A DNA stretch of 64,000 bases from Enoplolaimus lenunculus (Eukaryota; Nematoda; Enoplea; Enoplida; Thoracostomopsidae), in the NCBI GenBank assembly GCA_030248215.1, contig JASANG010000902.1, positions 1-64,000 on the forward strand, read 5' to 3'. Under the pieces are notes generated by a model. It was not told the origin of the DNA, searched no databases, and worked only from the letters and a program-made list of their open reading frames with translations. Shown here piece after piece: positions 49,301-56,917 of this stretch (the first letter of the stretch is position 1; each line of letters starts with the position of its first letter). The position numbers were made by a program, and so were the translations under genes.

Positions 49301-50059
49301 ATGTGATAGCCCTGAGCTAAAGCGATTTCGCTTATAGCCCAAGGCTATCACGAGGTCATTTTGAAAATGACCTCGTGATACCTTGGGCTATGGCATATTT
49401 TGTGGCATTGTTGACAAAATTATTGTGAACGGCGCATTACTTCAATTTTGTTAATAAACTGTCTCTGAAGTGTTTTCGCAAAATGTGATCATGAATTAGC
49501 AGAAAATTCACGTAAGCAAATTTTATTCTGTTGGAACCCTGGACATATATCTCAGTGTGCAAACGTAACAAATTTATGTTGTTTTCTGTCTCAATTTTAT
49601 GACCTTCAAAATTCGTGATTTAGAAAATTTCTGAAATGTTGGTTGTGGTATTGGTGCCACAAATTTCTGAGACTCTCAAAAATGTATTCTCAGTTTCAAA
49701 CAATTTGAGACTGCCTCAGTCTCAACATCTTCAGTGAGACTCCCATCCCTGGAGCTAAAACAGGTACATATATATTTCCGAGAAATATATCTACGTTTAG
49801 TGAAGTAAGGAATCAACGAATCAACTGAAGCCCAACCTTATGCTACCAATCAAGATTTTTGCCCTTTCGTTGAAGGAGAACTTTAATTGATTACGTAATT
49901 CATCTAACCTCGTACACCGAACGTTGACTTCTCTGATTCCTTATTTGAAAGCAATGCGGAATAAAGGTCCACAAGCGCGAAATAAGAGAAATACGACGTC
50001 CCATCTTCGATACGCCCACGTGCAGTTGCCTTATCAAATTCTTCGTCCAAAAAAGGCAT
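21624..50059 (-). CDS. Citron Rho-interacting kinase homologue, predicted pseudokinase (complete gene span)
   Basis: About 33 coding exons over 28.4 kb, roughly 2150 residues; vertebrate citron kinase is about 2030. Domain order matches citron: AGC-type kinase (about residues 65-330) with C-terminal extension, long coiled coil, C1 zinc domain, PH and CNH. Citron is a midbody and contractile-ring scaffold that binds Rho and acts in late cytokinesis. Key matches to remembered human citron are SPWIPAL (kinase), QQAKLIAYLQQCLD (end of coil), the full C1 ligand set, LEARDRWLRAL (PH) and FGVFVDS with DDLIDWKEMP (CNH). The start ATG at 50059-50057 has an in-frame TAA upstream. Kinase catalytic residues are lost (see the kinase exons). 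One coiled-coil junction, 40374 to 39217, is unresolved. Other choices (ROCK, MRCK) are ruled out by the domain order and the CNH and PH matches. Confidence 0.9.
21811..25543 (-). CDS. Citron homologue, exons 25-32: CNH domain
   Basis: Exons 25543-25396, 24972-24821, 24394-24275, 23973-23862, 23524-23399, 22899-22816, 22201-22126 and 21942-21811; every junction agrees in phase. Matches to human citron CNH include LYFGCAEGFYCMDL (VLVGTEEGLYALNV), FAVAVQPKCLLCMKY, CLFIGTKGKFVRF (ILIGTNKFYEI), FGVFVDSGSGKVSRDDLIDW (FGVFVDSYGRRSRTDDLKW) and VYDAPFIIITRPAGIDVITI ([20 protein letters not shown]). CNH domains are seven-bladed propellers that bind small GTPases or partners. The first exon is easily missed because longer frames cover it on both strands. 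Confidence 0.85.
22275..22353. repeat. (ATT)n microsatellite
   Basis: About 26 perfect ATT/TTA units in a citron intron; a shorter related AT-rich tract with AAT units lies at 22070-22105. Confidence 0.95.
22510..22735. mobile_element. MITE with CAGGGTGCGAC ends
   Basis: Left end CAGGGTGCGACGGGATT, right end TCTGGTCGTACCCAG, inverted and decayed. Same group as 35430-35819 and 56918-57234. It sits in a CNH intron. Confidence 0.5.
26512..27557 (-). CDS. Citron homologue, exons 23 and 24: PH domain
   Basis: Exon 27557-27351 encodes DDLNWNNYWCVLADGQLQFY and later APYIIVLR. Exon 26785-26512 begins NLTFCIMTPTLEARDRWLRA L, the C-terminal PH helix with its Trp, then a Thr-rich insert and the first CNH strand (LTVECVVLHDRC). 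Human citron has KYIVLEGSKVLIYD and FPDKQRWVTALE at the same points. Phases 2 to 2 and 0. Confidence 0.85.
26960..27191. mobile_element. MITE of the CCGGAA/CACCCTG family (PH intron)
   Basis: Left end CAGGGTGCATTATTA, right end GAAATTCCGGTTGCATTCC, between the two PH exons of the citron homologue. Confidence 0.5.
27940..29017 (-). CDS. Citron homologue, exons 21 and 22: C1 zinc domain and start of PH
   Basis: Exon 29017-28826 and exon 28276-27940 join at phase 1. Together they give a C1 domain with all ligands: H in GHCWRK, then CCMC, then RCTHC, then the H and C of VHASC, and a final C in QQPC. The spacing H-x12-C-x2-C and C-x2-C-x4-H-x2-C fits the family. A Ser-rich linker follows, then GWVKLFK, the first PH strand. 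The donor is GTTAGT at 27939 in phase 2, inside a longer open frame that should not be read through. Confidence 0.85.
29577..29748 (-). CDS. Citron homologue, exon 20: link between coil and C1
   Basis: 172 nt, phase 0 in and phase 1 out. It encodes a Ser-rich patch (GLLSSSHTSLNSSESDYASK) and a last helical stretch, NVQLTVEIRRLKAALLRNEL, matching human LKLALEKEKARCAELEEAL in position. Its acceptor region is duplicated about 100 bp upstream in the transcript direction (29831-29930). Confidence 0.75.
29728..29930. repeat. About 100-bp tandem duplication spanning a splice acceptor
   Basis: AGCAGTCCTGTGATGCCACC followed by an acceptor-like sequence and CCACACAATACAA occurs at about 29732 and again at about 29836. 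The second copy lies in the upstream intron. Confidence 0.75.
30567..34280 (-). CDS. Citron homologue, exons 14-19: distal coiled coil
   Basis: Exons 34280-34126, 33801-33718, 32559-32424, 31995-31891, 30993-30853 and 30674-30567, all with matching phases. Typical heptads include AKQLLKDCFEELEEQVIAFE, RRLEEEITAQRTASAAQLEE and DLDAQLQDAKDKIERYKAER. The last exon encodes EAQQAKLIAYLQQCLDSSQS KRK, aligned with the citron segment QQTKLIDFLQAKMD that closes the coil before the C1 domain. Confidence 0.85.
31077..31485. mobile_element. GC-rich inverted-repeat element in a citron intron
   Basis: 31077-31221 has ends GGGTGGCGGTATACTT and AAGTATAGCGTCACCC flanked by TTA on both sides. The GC-rich stretch continues to about 31485, with three tandem copies of GTGACGGACGGCGCCGCACG near 31406-31462, and ends in AAAGCATAGCACCACAC, a third version of the terminus. 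Its base composition is far above the surroundings. Confidence 0.6.
32597..32889. mobile_element. hAT-type MITE, CCGGAA/CACCCTG family
   Basis: Left end CGGGATACAACCGGAATT, right end AATTCCGGTTGCACCCTG, flanked by ATTGGTAG and ATAGGTAG, an 8-bp duplication with one mismatch. 293 bp, next to the exon at 32424-32559. Confidence 0.65.
34723..38071 (-). CDS. Citron homologue, exons 10-13: four exons of exactly 54 nt
   Basis: Exons 38071-38018 (NDAALELNTAIEKDRIEK), 36947-36894 (DKAVQDLKDVISSLEQEK), 36245-36192 (QAYVDKIRNTEQMLTSVQ) and 34776-34723 (NDLYAERTSKREQELKFE). Each is 18 codons, phase 0-0, with good AG acceptors and GTATGC, GTAAGT, GTTAGT or GTATGT donors. All lie in the coiled coil. Confidence 0.8.
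35430..35819. mobile_element. MITE with CAGGGTGCGACCGG ends
   Basis: The inverted ends CAGGGTGCGACCGGATATCC and TATCCGGTCGCACCCTG are clear. The flanks TCTGCAAT and GCTGCATC may be a decayed 8-bp duplication. In a citron intron, 390 bp. Confidence 0.65.
36536..36873. mobile_element. MITE of the CCGGAA/CACCCTG family
   Basis: Left end CAGGGAGCAACCGGAATT, right end AGAAATTCTCGTTACACCC. It holds a small internal direct repeat (TTTCATTTTTATTTTCTTTT at about 36614 and 36646). It ends about 20 bp before the exon at 36894. Confidence 0.55.
38527..39217 (-). CDS. Citron homologue, exons 8 and 9: coiled coil
   Basis: Exon 39217-39089 (129 nt) encodes LRQFQKIQEIDSEKNKNTEF and VARLRKQIDELED. Exon 38641-38527 (115 nt) encodes HLLEELSKVKQQKAELRLKN and RELERELMVANTKRDKIK. 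The join is phase 2 to phase 2. Strong heptad periodicity throughout. The first acceptor could instead be AATTCAG, 24 bases further in. Confidence 0.75.
39330..39992. mobile_element. C-rich inverted-repeat element
   Basis: The ends CTGGCTTCTCCACAGC and GCTGTGGAGAAGCGAG are inverted and flanked by TA-repeat tracts on both sides. The right third carries tandem copies of a C-rich unit containing CCCAGATCATCTTGGGGGGC. 663 bp, in a citron intron; no credible coding frame. Confidence 0.6.
40001..40360. mobile_element. Two adjoining MITE ends beside a coiled-coil exon
   Basis: 40001 to about 40290 is the reverse complement of most of the MITE at 50136-50501. It is followed by a different terminus, GGATTCGGTGCCACCCTG, at 40343-40360, a type also seen near 26239 and 38999. 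This cluster borders the uncertain end of the exon at 40374-40572. Confidence 0.6.
40374..40572 (-). CDS. Citron homologue, exon 7: Gln run and coiled coil
   Basis: Encodes a short Gln run from a CAA/CAG tract, then MPKLEKMQKNTAHEAESVYK and LTTKVEVLELLQENAKQLES, clear heptads. The start is placed at 40572 after ACAACAG because it keeps phase 0; earlier AG sites are possible. The end near 40374 is uncertain: its phase does not fit the next exon at 39217, and a MITE begins only a few bases downstream. Confidence 0.6.
41409..41516 (-). CDS. Citron homologue, probable exon 6
   Basis: 108 nt after the acceptor GGGTTTTAG, frame phase 0, encoding a polar segment (HPQTSTPVHSTGFVQNGLER). The donor is probably GTTTGC at 41408; GTTGTT three bases earlier is equally in phase. 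No clear homologue of this piece in human citron, so this is a lower-confidence exon. Confidence 0.5.
41930..42054. mobile_element. Right half of a CAGGGTGCGACCGG-type MITE
   Basis: Closely matches 57110-57234, including ACGTGCTAAAAAT and the end ATCCGGTCACACCCTG. Confidence 0.6.
42162..42411 (-). CDS. Citron homologue, exon 5
   Basis: 250 nt, phase 2 in and phase 0 out (donor GTTAGT). It encodes an acidic linker and then a short heptad stretch, LMALEQIKSLEVELNKTQKQ. Acceptor TATTTTTAG. The reading joins exon 4 as KAKFSKRYVLNDS. Confidence 0.75.
43460..45394 (-). CDS. Citron homologue, exon 4: kinase C-lobe, AGC extension and first coiled coil
   Basis: A 1935-nt exon. It opens with ALEPEHILIDKCGHLKLCGF ASAA, aligned to human [20 protein letters not shown] GSAA. 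Thus HRD is HRA (residue 210), the catalytic Asn is His (215) and DFG is GFA (228-230). The rest of the C-lobe is kept: NPYYSSPELV for the APE segment, DLWSLGIIAYEMINGTVPF, then INWSNLRNEISPILPEIKD for the AGC tail and AFVGYTYSR for the hydrophobic-motif region. Coiled-coil heptads follow from YLNEKNEEMSTMRKSL onward, interrupted by a low-complexity linker, and resume at LAPQRRNFEAKQNELEREI. Confidence 0.9.
46426..46736 (-). CDS. Citron homologue, exon 3: kinase alpha-C to start of catalytic loop
   Basis: Encodes YEAERDLLALSNSPWIPALY, VYLLMERASGGDFLGLLSQH and ALHYLHDIGYVH. These align residue for residue with human ERNILSRSTSPWIPQL, YLVMEYQPGGDLLSLL and SVHLMGYVHRD. The alpha-C Glu is kept. 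The exon ends inside the Arg codon of the HRD motif (phase 2), so the residue after Arg comes from the next exon. Confidence 0.9.
47964..48136 (-). CDS. Citron homologue, exon 2: kinase N-lobe start
   Basis: Encodes DIELRDTIAHGQFSEIRIAR followed by EDYAIKIYDKK. This is the glycine-rich loop and beta-3 strand. The first Gly of the GxGxxG loop is Ala here (AHGQFS against GCGHFA in human citron). The ATP-anchoring Lys is kept (YAIK, about residue 96). Phase 1 in, phase 0 out through AGG|GTAAGC. Confidence 0.85.
48341..49436. mobile_element. 1.1-kb foldback element with nested hairpins (citron intron 1)
   Basis: The terminal inverted repeats are roughly 180 bp (48341-48528 and 49255-49436), beginning TGCACCGTTCACAATAAT and ending in the complement. 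TTA flanks both ends. Each arm holds two near-perfect hairpins: 48387-48443 and 48460-48517 on the left, 49262-49319 and 49335-49390 on the right, with stems such as TAGCCCAAGGCTATC. The centre has CA-rich sequence and three copies of a unit containing TTCAAAATATTTCTAGACAC (48960-49040). Confidence 0.8.
49918..50059 (-). CDS. Citron homologue, exon 1
   Basis: Encodes MPFLDEEFDKATARGRIEDG and then FALVDLYSALL, corresponding to the citron segment just before the kinase domain (human ALFVLFEEC region). Length 142 nt, phase 1 out through the donor GTGTAC. It joins the acceptor at 48136 to give KSTFGRNVLTALRRY, in line with the citron HVSNFVRKY stretch. The start is chosen because a stop codon lies five codons upstream in frame. 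The donor is not the best consensus, so a nearby alternative is possible. Confidence 0.75.
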
Positions 50060-50135
50060 ATATACGTACTTAATTTATTTTATGAAATTACGCATTACAT
50101 ATTTGCATAATTACAAATCATGTATATATAGGTAT

Positions 50136-50501
50136 CAGGGTGCAACCGGAATTACAATTTACCGGAACCGGAACCGGAAAGTGAAAAATGCATTTCACCA
50201 AAAATTTCATTTTAATCTTATTTTTTGCTCTATTATTTGTGAAATAACCTTAGTCGAACATAGGTATTTATTTTATTTGTTGTATTTTAGATTTTCGTCG
50301 TCGATTGAAGTGAAATCCACCATCAATGGCTTATATTCGGAATACAAGTGGCTTTCTAAAGAGATTCTTAAAGATTAGCAAAGTTAAAAAAACGGCCAAA
50401 TTATAACACCGGAATTTTCAAATCCGGTAAAAATTTACCGGAACCGGAACCGCAAGGTGAAAAAATGCCGGAACCGGAACCGGAATTCCGGTTGCACCCT
50501 G
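50136..50501. mobile_element. hAT-type MITE, intact ends and perfect 8-bp duplication
   Basis: The terminal repeats CAGGGTGCAACCGGAATT and AATTCCGGTTGCACCCTG are flanked by ATAGGTAT on both sides (50128-50135 and 50502-50509). 366 bp. It lies only 77 bp upstream of the citron start codon, so it may sit in the promoter or 5' leader. Confidence 0.85.
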
Positions 50502-51639
50502 ATAGGTATATACGCACGACTGACCCTGGCCTCTTCCTAACGGGTTCGGGCGGGGGACGCTTTCCAAATATTTCACCCTTCATTCCAAATTTTAGCCCCC
50601 CTAAAATCGCCCTTCCCAAATTTTCAACTTGCCGGCGCTTTGCCAAATTGTGGTCCTCCTGAAAAATTTATATTGTACATATCATCAAAAGTCTTTTTAC
50701 CTTCCGTGTTGATATGCCGATGTCCCAACTTTTTTGCCTTATTATGTTGAGAACATTGTGCGCTCAACGGTCAATAAAAGTTGAGCACGACGACCATGTG
50801 TGTTAAACTTGCGCCGTGAACAACTATGCCCCATCTCCCCGGAGTGATAACAATACACGACAAAATAGTTTATAGTTTAGCAGTCGGGACGTGTGGAGGG
50901 GGAAAGGGAAGCATGGCGTCAGAAACGCCATGAGGGCCCAGCAGTTCGCGTGGAGCCCGCTCAGCACCGCGGTTCGCTGTTGCTATTCTTCATCCATGCT
51001 GATGAACGCGAGGCCAGCCCATGTGCAAAGAAATGGGCACCTAGTGCCGATTATTACCGATGCCGATTAATCGGCACATCCATACTTCTAACTGATATTG
51101 ACAAAATTGAACAACTACAACGCCTTTTGCACGGCGGTTATCTTGTAAGCTTCGATGTGGTTTTGGGTAGGGATGCGCCGATAAATCGCCATCGGTAATA
51201 ATCGGCACTTTTCGTGAGTATCGGTATCAGCACTGCAAACAATTACCGATTGGTTGCCGATACCTTTTGCCCCCACTGGCCCACAGCAATGAGTTGGAAT
51301 GCTGATCGAGAAAACAGTACTGTTACAGTCTTGCGCTTCTGTTTGAAAAAAATAATTGAAGTGAACCGTTCCCATAGAATAAATAAACTTTTATGGTTGT
51401 TAGGGTTTAAGTCTTCACATTTATGAGTTTATGACGTCTACAATTTTGTATATACATTAGAAACTTGGCGTAAATTGTGAATATTATTTAATGTTGTTTT
51501 TCAATGTTTCAACACCACGTGAACACAATCTTCGCCTGCAAACCCATGTCTACCGTACCTCGCATCGCCAGATTAGCGGGTCTTTTTTAGAGTTGCACCC
51601 TGGTGGCACCAACTTCAATATATAATCTGTAATGGTCTG

Positions 51640-51968
51640 CTCGTGTAAGCACGTGAGACATGGTTGTCCAATATAGTGCATATGCAATGCACATTGTATT
51701 GTATGCGGTAGCATACGGTTGACATAACAGTCGACGATAAAAGTAGTCTGAGTCGGCTACGTGACGCAGTGGTAAGAGCGCTTGCCTCGGAATACAAAGG
51801 CTGCTGTTCCATCCCCACTCAGGATGCCCCGCTTTTCCAGCTGCTTGGTTAAGAGGTCTAAAGTCCTGGTTCCTTTTCAGGCTGACATGGGGGCTACTTC
51901 GTCCGTGGACGCAATGGTATACATATTGCCGCGCTGAGACATGCTTGTCTTAGTGCATGTGCAATATG
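51640..51968 (+). repeat. tRNA-derived SINE-like repeat
   Basis: A tRNA-like head starts near 51755 (GCTACGTGACGCAGTGGTAA, box A), followed by CTTTTCCAGCTGCTTGGT and a body with TCCGTGGACGCAATGG. The segments on both sides of the head contain GAGACATG-TTGTC and GTGCAT-TGCAAT, so the unit may be a dimer. Matched by the minus-strand copy at 53085-53400. Confidence 0.6.
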
Positions 51969-52162
51969 CACGGTGCAACCGGAATTCCAAATTGCCACCG
52001 TTTTAGTTGAAGATAGGTATTCACTTTATCTGCTGTATTTTAGATTTGCATAATCCATGGAAGCGCAATCTACCTTCGACGGTATATCTTAATTTCCACC
52101 GACCAAAACTGTTTACCGGAACCAGGTCAGACATTGCCGGAACCGGAATTCCGGTTGCATCT
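51969..52162. mobile_element. Short MITE of the CCGGAA/CACCCTG family
   Basis: Left end CACGGTGCAACCGGAATTCC, right end CCGGAATTCCGGTTGCATC. Confidence 0.5.
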
Positions 52163-52300
52163 TCCAGTTAGGGTGTTAAGCATTGCTTGTTGTCCCTTTA
52201 TACACTGATATGGAACGCTTCACAACAGTTTTCCTGTGGCATACTGTTTCCACTTTATTATGTAATCATATTTTGCTTTGTTTTTCTATTTCTTTCTAGC

Positions 52301-52596
52301 AATTGCGTGTTAATAACGTTAACGCCAGAAATGGGACTGCACAAAGCACAACTGCCCAACTTCCTTCTCTAGTACACCATGGTTTAAGAACAGATTGGAC
52401 ACCAAATTACATAATTATGGGAAGACTTAAACCTAAACACCATAAACAATTAATACGCCAACAATTGAAATTGATAGCATTCCAAATCACTGTTGTGTGT
52501 AAAAGATATTGGCAAAGAATCGACAATTTTACAAAAGAGCCGTGTCGCAACGCTTTTGTATTGCTCTCAAACCTTGTGCGCAAGCCAAAAAATTAG
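52301..52596 (+). CDS. Unassigned open segment, possible terminal exon
   Basis: Follows a good acceptor (TATTTCTTTCTAG) and stays open for about 97 codons to a TAG. It encodes a basic, Gln/Lys-rich stretch (MGRLKPKHHKQLIRQQLKLI). No family recognised, no upstream exon found and no AATAAA close downstream. It could be part of an undetected small gene or chance. Confidence 0.25.
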
Positions 52597-53084
52597 CTAA
52601 ACGCAGTATATTCAAAACACACTAAATATTTTGGACATCCATAGAACAACTCTGTTATTTATTTTTCAAGAAAAAACTGTTGAATTGCAAAAAACAGTTA
52701 ATTTCTTTTAGCTGTCTGCATTCACTGGAAGTAGCTTTTGAGCGAGGGTGGTTTTTTGGTATTATTAAAAAACATGTTTTCAATCATTTCCATGGCTGTT
52801 GGCATAAACACAAGTGATTATTTCATTTTTTTAAGTTTCTAAAACTCCTCTCACAAGTTCAAAACTCAGAGATGGATGTTATTTTTGCCGTTGCCAGATA
52901 GGGCTGCATGTTACAAATATAGTTTAGAATTTTTTTATAGCGGGATTGCCTTAGTTTTACATAGCTAGTTATTATACAATGCAGACTTAAAATTTTTACA
53001 GTAAACGTTCAACTGCAACTTGAACGTGTAAGTTTTTGCAACGAGAACCTGCAGCTGCAACTTGCTAATAATTGTGAGTATACG

Positions 53085-53400
53085 CGGTGTAGCTTGTGTA
53101 TGGGCAGAGTGTGTAATGTTAAGACACATACATGTCAGTCTAGGTTGGAACTGAGGGACATCAGACCTTTTACTAAGCAGCTGGAAAAGCGAGTTACGGG
53201 TGGTCTCGAACTAGCGACCTTCTGCGTGTCAGGCAGACGCTGTTACCACTGCGCCACGCAGCCCGCTCCTCCAACTGCGTTTTTCGTCGACTATATATGT
53301 CGACCGTACAACACAATGTGCATTGCTTTTATTGCATATGCACCAGGACAAGCATGTCTCACATGCTTACAATACATACTCGTGCACATATAGCACCAGA
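53085..53400 (-). repeat. tRNA-derived SINE-like repeat, minus strand
   Basis: The reverse complement has the head GGGCTGCGTGGCGCAGTGGT, a perfect anticodon arm (TCTGC, loop CTGACAC, GCAGA) and a degenerate T arm, followed by CTTTTCCAGCTGCTTAG as in the copy at 51640. The acceptor and T stems do not pair, so it is not a working tRNA gene. Confidence 0.6.
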
Positions 53401-53411
53401 GGAAGTAATAT

Positions 53412-53481
53412 CGGTCGCGTGGTGTAATGGGTAGCGCGCTTGACTCGCGAGTGTGAGGTGCGAGGTTCGATTCCCAGCGTG
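53412..53481 (+). pseudogene. tRNA-like sequence, probably a SINE head or tRNA pseudogene
   Basis: GGTCGCGTGGTGTAATGGGT fits box A and GGTTCGATTCC fits box B. The anticodon stem and two pairs of the T stem do not form, so a functional tRNA is unlikely. Confidence 0.45.
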
Positions 53482-53794
53482 GATCTATCTTTCTGAGAAA
53501 TTAAGGGGAAAACCAATTATATTCGCAGTACTTCGGGAAAAGGGGTCGTCCCGACCGTGCAATTCTGACAATAATACATTTTTGCAAAATCGCGCTTTTT
53601 GAGTGCCATTTTAAGACCAGCGGCTCGTAGGCGTTGAAGTACTTGATTGATGTGATAAATGTGACTCCAAGACTAGAGTTACATTCGTGTTCGTAAATTC
53701 CGGTTATTCCTGGTATTTTCACCAAAACAGCCCGGGTCCCAGTTTTCACAAAATTTCGGATTCGCCTACATATATTTCTCCAAACGGTACGGTT

Positions 53795-53990
53795 AGAATA
53801 GGCCGACCGAAATGTATGCTACCGACAAGCATACAACATAGTGCACAGATTATCTCATGCTTACATGCCTCAATTTTCACAACGATCGTTGCTCAAGCGT
53901 CCACCCTATATTCGAATGAATGCCGTGTCCTAAGCGCGGTAATTTATCATTGCGTCCACGGAGTAGCCCCATGTTCGTTCACGTAGGAAG
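53795..53990 (-). repeat. SINE-like fragment, minus strand
   Basis: The reverse complement matches the body of the 51640-51968 repeat (CATGGGGCTAC, CCGTGGACGCAATG and CCGCGCT). Confidence 0.5.
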
Positions 53991-54613
53991 CAACTTAGAC
54001 ATTGGACGCATGGCTGAGGTCATAAAATTTATTCCAAAACTTTTTTGGACGGGCTGTGCAATGAAGTTGTCTGGACAGTTTATGTTTTTAGTCTTTTAAC
54101 ATATGGCTTCGCTTGAGTCGATTTCTAATGTAAACAGTTACAAAAGTTGTGTGAATAATTGCTATTACCACTATTTGTTACGGTATAAATATTATTTTGG
54201 AGCAAATGGCTGGGAAAATGTGGAAACAAATGAGGTACATATGTACGTCTTTAAACTAAGCATTGTCTTGTGGTTGTAATCGCCTATAGTTTACGACATA
54301 ACCTATCCACTCACAATGCAATTTCTACACCATTGAGACTGAAGCTGTAAATTGGTATTTGAGTCGTGAATACACCACACTTACATGAACTTGCTGACTT
54401 GTCAGCCTTTTAGCACGTACCACTTTTACAGGAACTTGCTGACTTGTCAACCACTTAGCACTCAGGTTTTCAGTCCGAAAAGTATGTTGAATAATTATAA
54501 AACAATTTAAATTTAGTCGGTCATTTGGTTGCAGAGTTTCTTTCTCCGTTTGCAAACCACCGAGACTATATCTCAGTCGGTGTCTATCAGTTATGTTTTA
54601 ATAGAACGTCAAA

Positions 54614-54718
54614 ATGACAAACAGTCGTGTAGAAGAAACGAGCGAGCCCAAAAACTATGTGTCACCGTGGGAAGCTGCAGTACGAAGCGAATGGGACCGA
54701 AAAAGCTATTACTTAGCT
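54614..54718 (+). CDS. Candidate first coding exon of unknown gene
   Basis: The ATG in AAAATGACA opens 35 codons (MTNSRVEETSEPKNYVSPWE and later SEWDRKSYYLA), ending at a GTGAGC donor in phase 0. The composition looks protein-like. No partner exon was found: the first ICE2 exon at 57903 has no in-phase acceptor for it. Low confidence. Confidence 0.3.
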
Positions 54719-56917
54719 GTGAGCTTTCTCAAATTAAAGTATATATGTCCGTGTGTGTATTAATTATATATAATACGAACGTTTTTTTAACTATATCTAT
54801 GTATATATTTATATTAGTGTTAGAGATGGGCACAGAGTGTCCGGATGTATTTTATTTTTAACTAAGAAGACAAGAAAACGACTGATTCGGTGTCACATTT
54901 TGCAAAAATTGAAGGTTCAGAATCGGAACTTCGCAGTTGGCTTTGAAATACCGAATCGAAACAATGTTAGGCAAAGGAAACACCTGCTTGTGTTTTGAAA
55001 TTGGGTTGTTGAAGAGATTGAACCATTTTTGGAAAGGTTTTAGAACTTGCAGTTCGGGAACTGGACCCGTATGGCAATTCCTGTTCCGATAAATTCAGTA
55101 TCCGGTTCCGGTATCAGGTAAATTAATATCCGGTTGCACTCTGGTATGCATACGTACAGGGTGCAAAGCGGATCGGATTGCATCGGAATTGGAACAGCAA
55201 ATTTATACTGGAATCCGAATCAGAACTGCAAGTTTTGTGACTATATATAAATTTATATATATTAGAGATGCGTTGGGCTCCGTGGCTAAGGCGAGCTTTG
55301 TCAAAGTCAGCTGAATATAGAATTATCCTAACTTATTTGGATATCGGTCATCCGGATAATTTAATTTATCCGGTGCCCATCATTAAAGTATATATGCTAA
55401 TGGTTGCAGTAAGGTTGAGTTTCGAAAAATTCGCAAGCGAATCCAGTAGAAACCTTGACGACATTTTAAAATTCATGTGTCCCAATGAAAAATTCCAGTT
55501 TCTGTGGGTTCGAAAGGGTGAATCGATTTCTAGCCCCGTCATACCTGACTTAAAGTATATGTAAAACTATGAAAAATATTAAATATTAAATCCTACAGTA
55601 TCAAGAGAAACCAGAATCTAAGTGCGAATAACCTCATGAATATAAATCACCTTTTGAAGGTTTGATTTTTTCTGGCCTTATTTACAACATCGTATGGCCC
55701 CGACACCTTCTGGCCACATTACCGGCGCTGTGGTTTCCGCTCCGGGACAGGAATGGGATTAGACATCGAGGACTCAGAAATGGTATCTCTGTGTTGTGGA
55801 AGTAAGTGATGCCTGATGAATAAAATTTCGCTATGGCCGGTCTCCATATTCGGGTCTCGGTTATTAACGGAAACCGCCCATCCGTGCTCCGAGACACCTC
55901 TAATCAGGGATCGACCGGATATTAATTTTACCGGAACCGGAGCCGCATGTTAACTGGATATAGAGTATAAATTTGTATATCGTCGAAAGTATTTAAGTCG
56001 TGCAAAAATATGTATTTGTGTATTTAAGATTATTTTTTGACTTGGATTTTTCTAGGGAACGACCGGATCCTAAATTTTGCATTTACCGGATCCGGATCTT
56101 GAAATTCAGATCCGTCCCGGATCCGGATCTTACCAGCTGGATAATTTTTCGTTACCTAACGTATATAAAGTAGAAAAAGTTCAACTGATTCTTTCGCAAA
56201 ATTAGTCAACAAAACTTACAGCGACTAAAAAGAAGTCTTTAAAATTTTTGTTTGTTCTTCTTCCGCAACAACACTGGTCCCCACTTATATGTAATTAAGG
56301 TGTTAACTTTGAAACTTATTCTTGAAAAATATGTTTCTGCTTAATAATTATGTACTACACTTATTGCAATCACGCATTTTATGGTGAATTTTAGCCTCAC
56401 GCTGAGAAATATGTTTGTACTACTGCTACAACCATTTGTTCTAGAATATCCACTGTTTTGCTAAATTTCACTGCACTTTTAAGTATATATAAGTATAAGT
56501 ATTTGTCAAGCAGTTTGTATCACTAGCTGTGAAACTTACAAATACATACTTTTATATTCAATTTGTTACATAGGTATTTCGTATAGCCATTCCAACAAAG
56601 CATTAATGCTCACACAGTGCTTATTAGATTACGTACGCATAGTTAAAATACATACACCAATTTTGGTATGTTTTTGTTTGTATTTGACTTGTCCGAAATT
56701 GCAGTCGCTGCAAAATATCTAGTATTTCGACATGTAAAAAGCAGTTTTACGATATTTTGAACCACAACCGCAAATATCCGGTATAGGGTAGGTTTATGCC
56801 GGAACCGGATACGGATGAAGCCTTGACACGAACAATTTTAATTAAATAATTTCACATTTCAGGGTTCTAACAAGCGTCAACTTCAAAGTGAACGTGGTAG
56901 AGACAACAGGTAGCTGG

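Noticed and set aside
53412-53481. Functional tRNA gene
   Set aside because: Both Pol III boxes are present, but the anticodon stem and part of the T stem do not pair.
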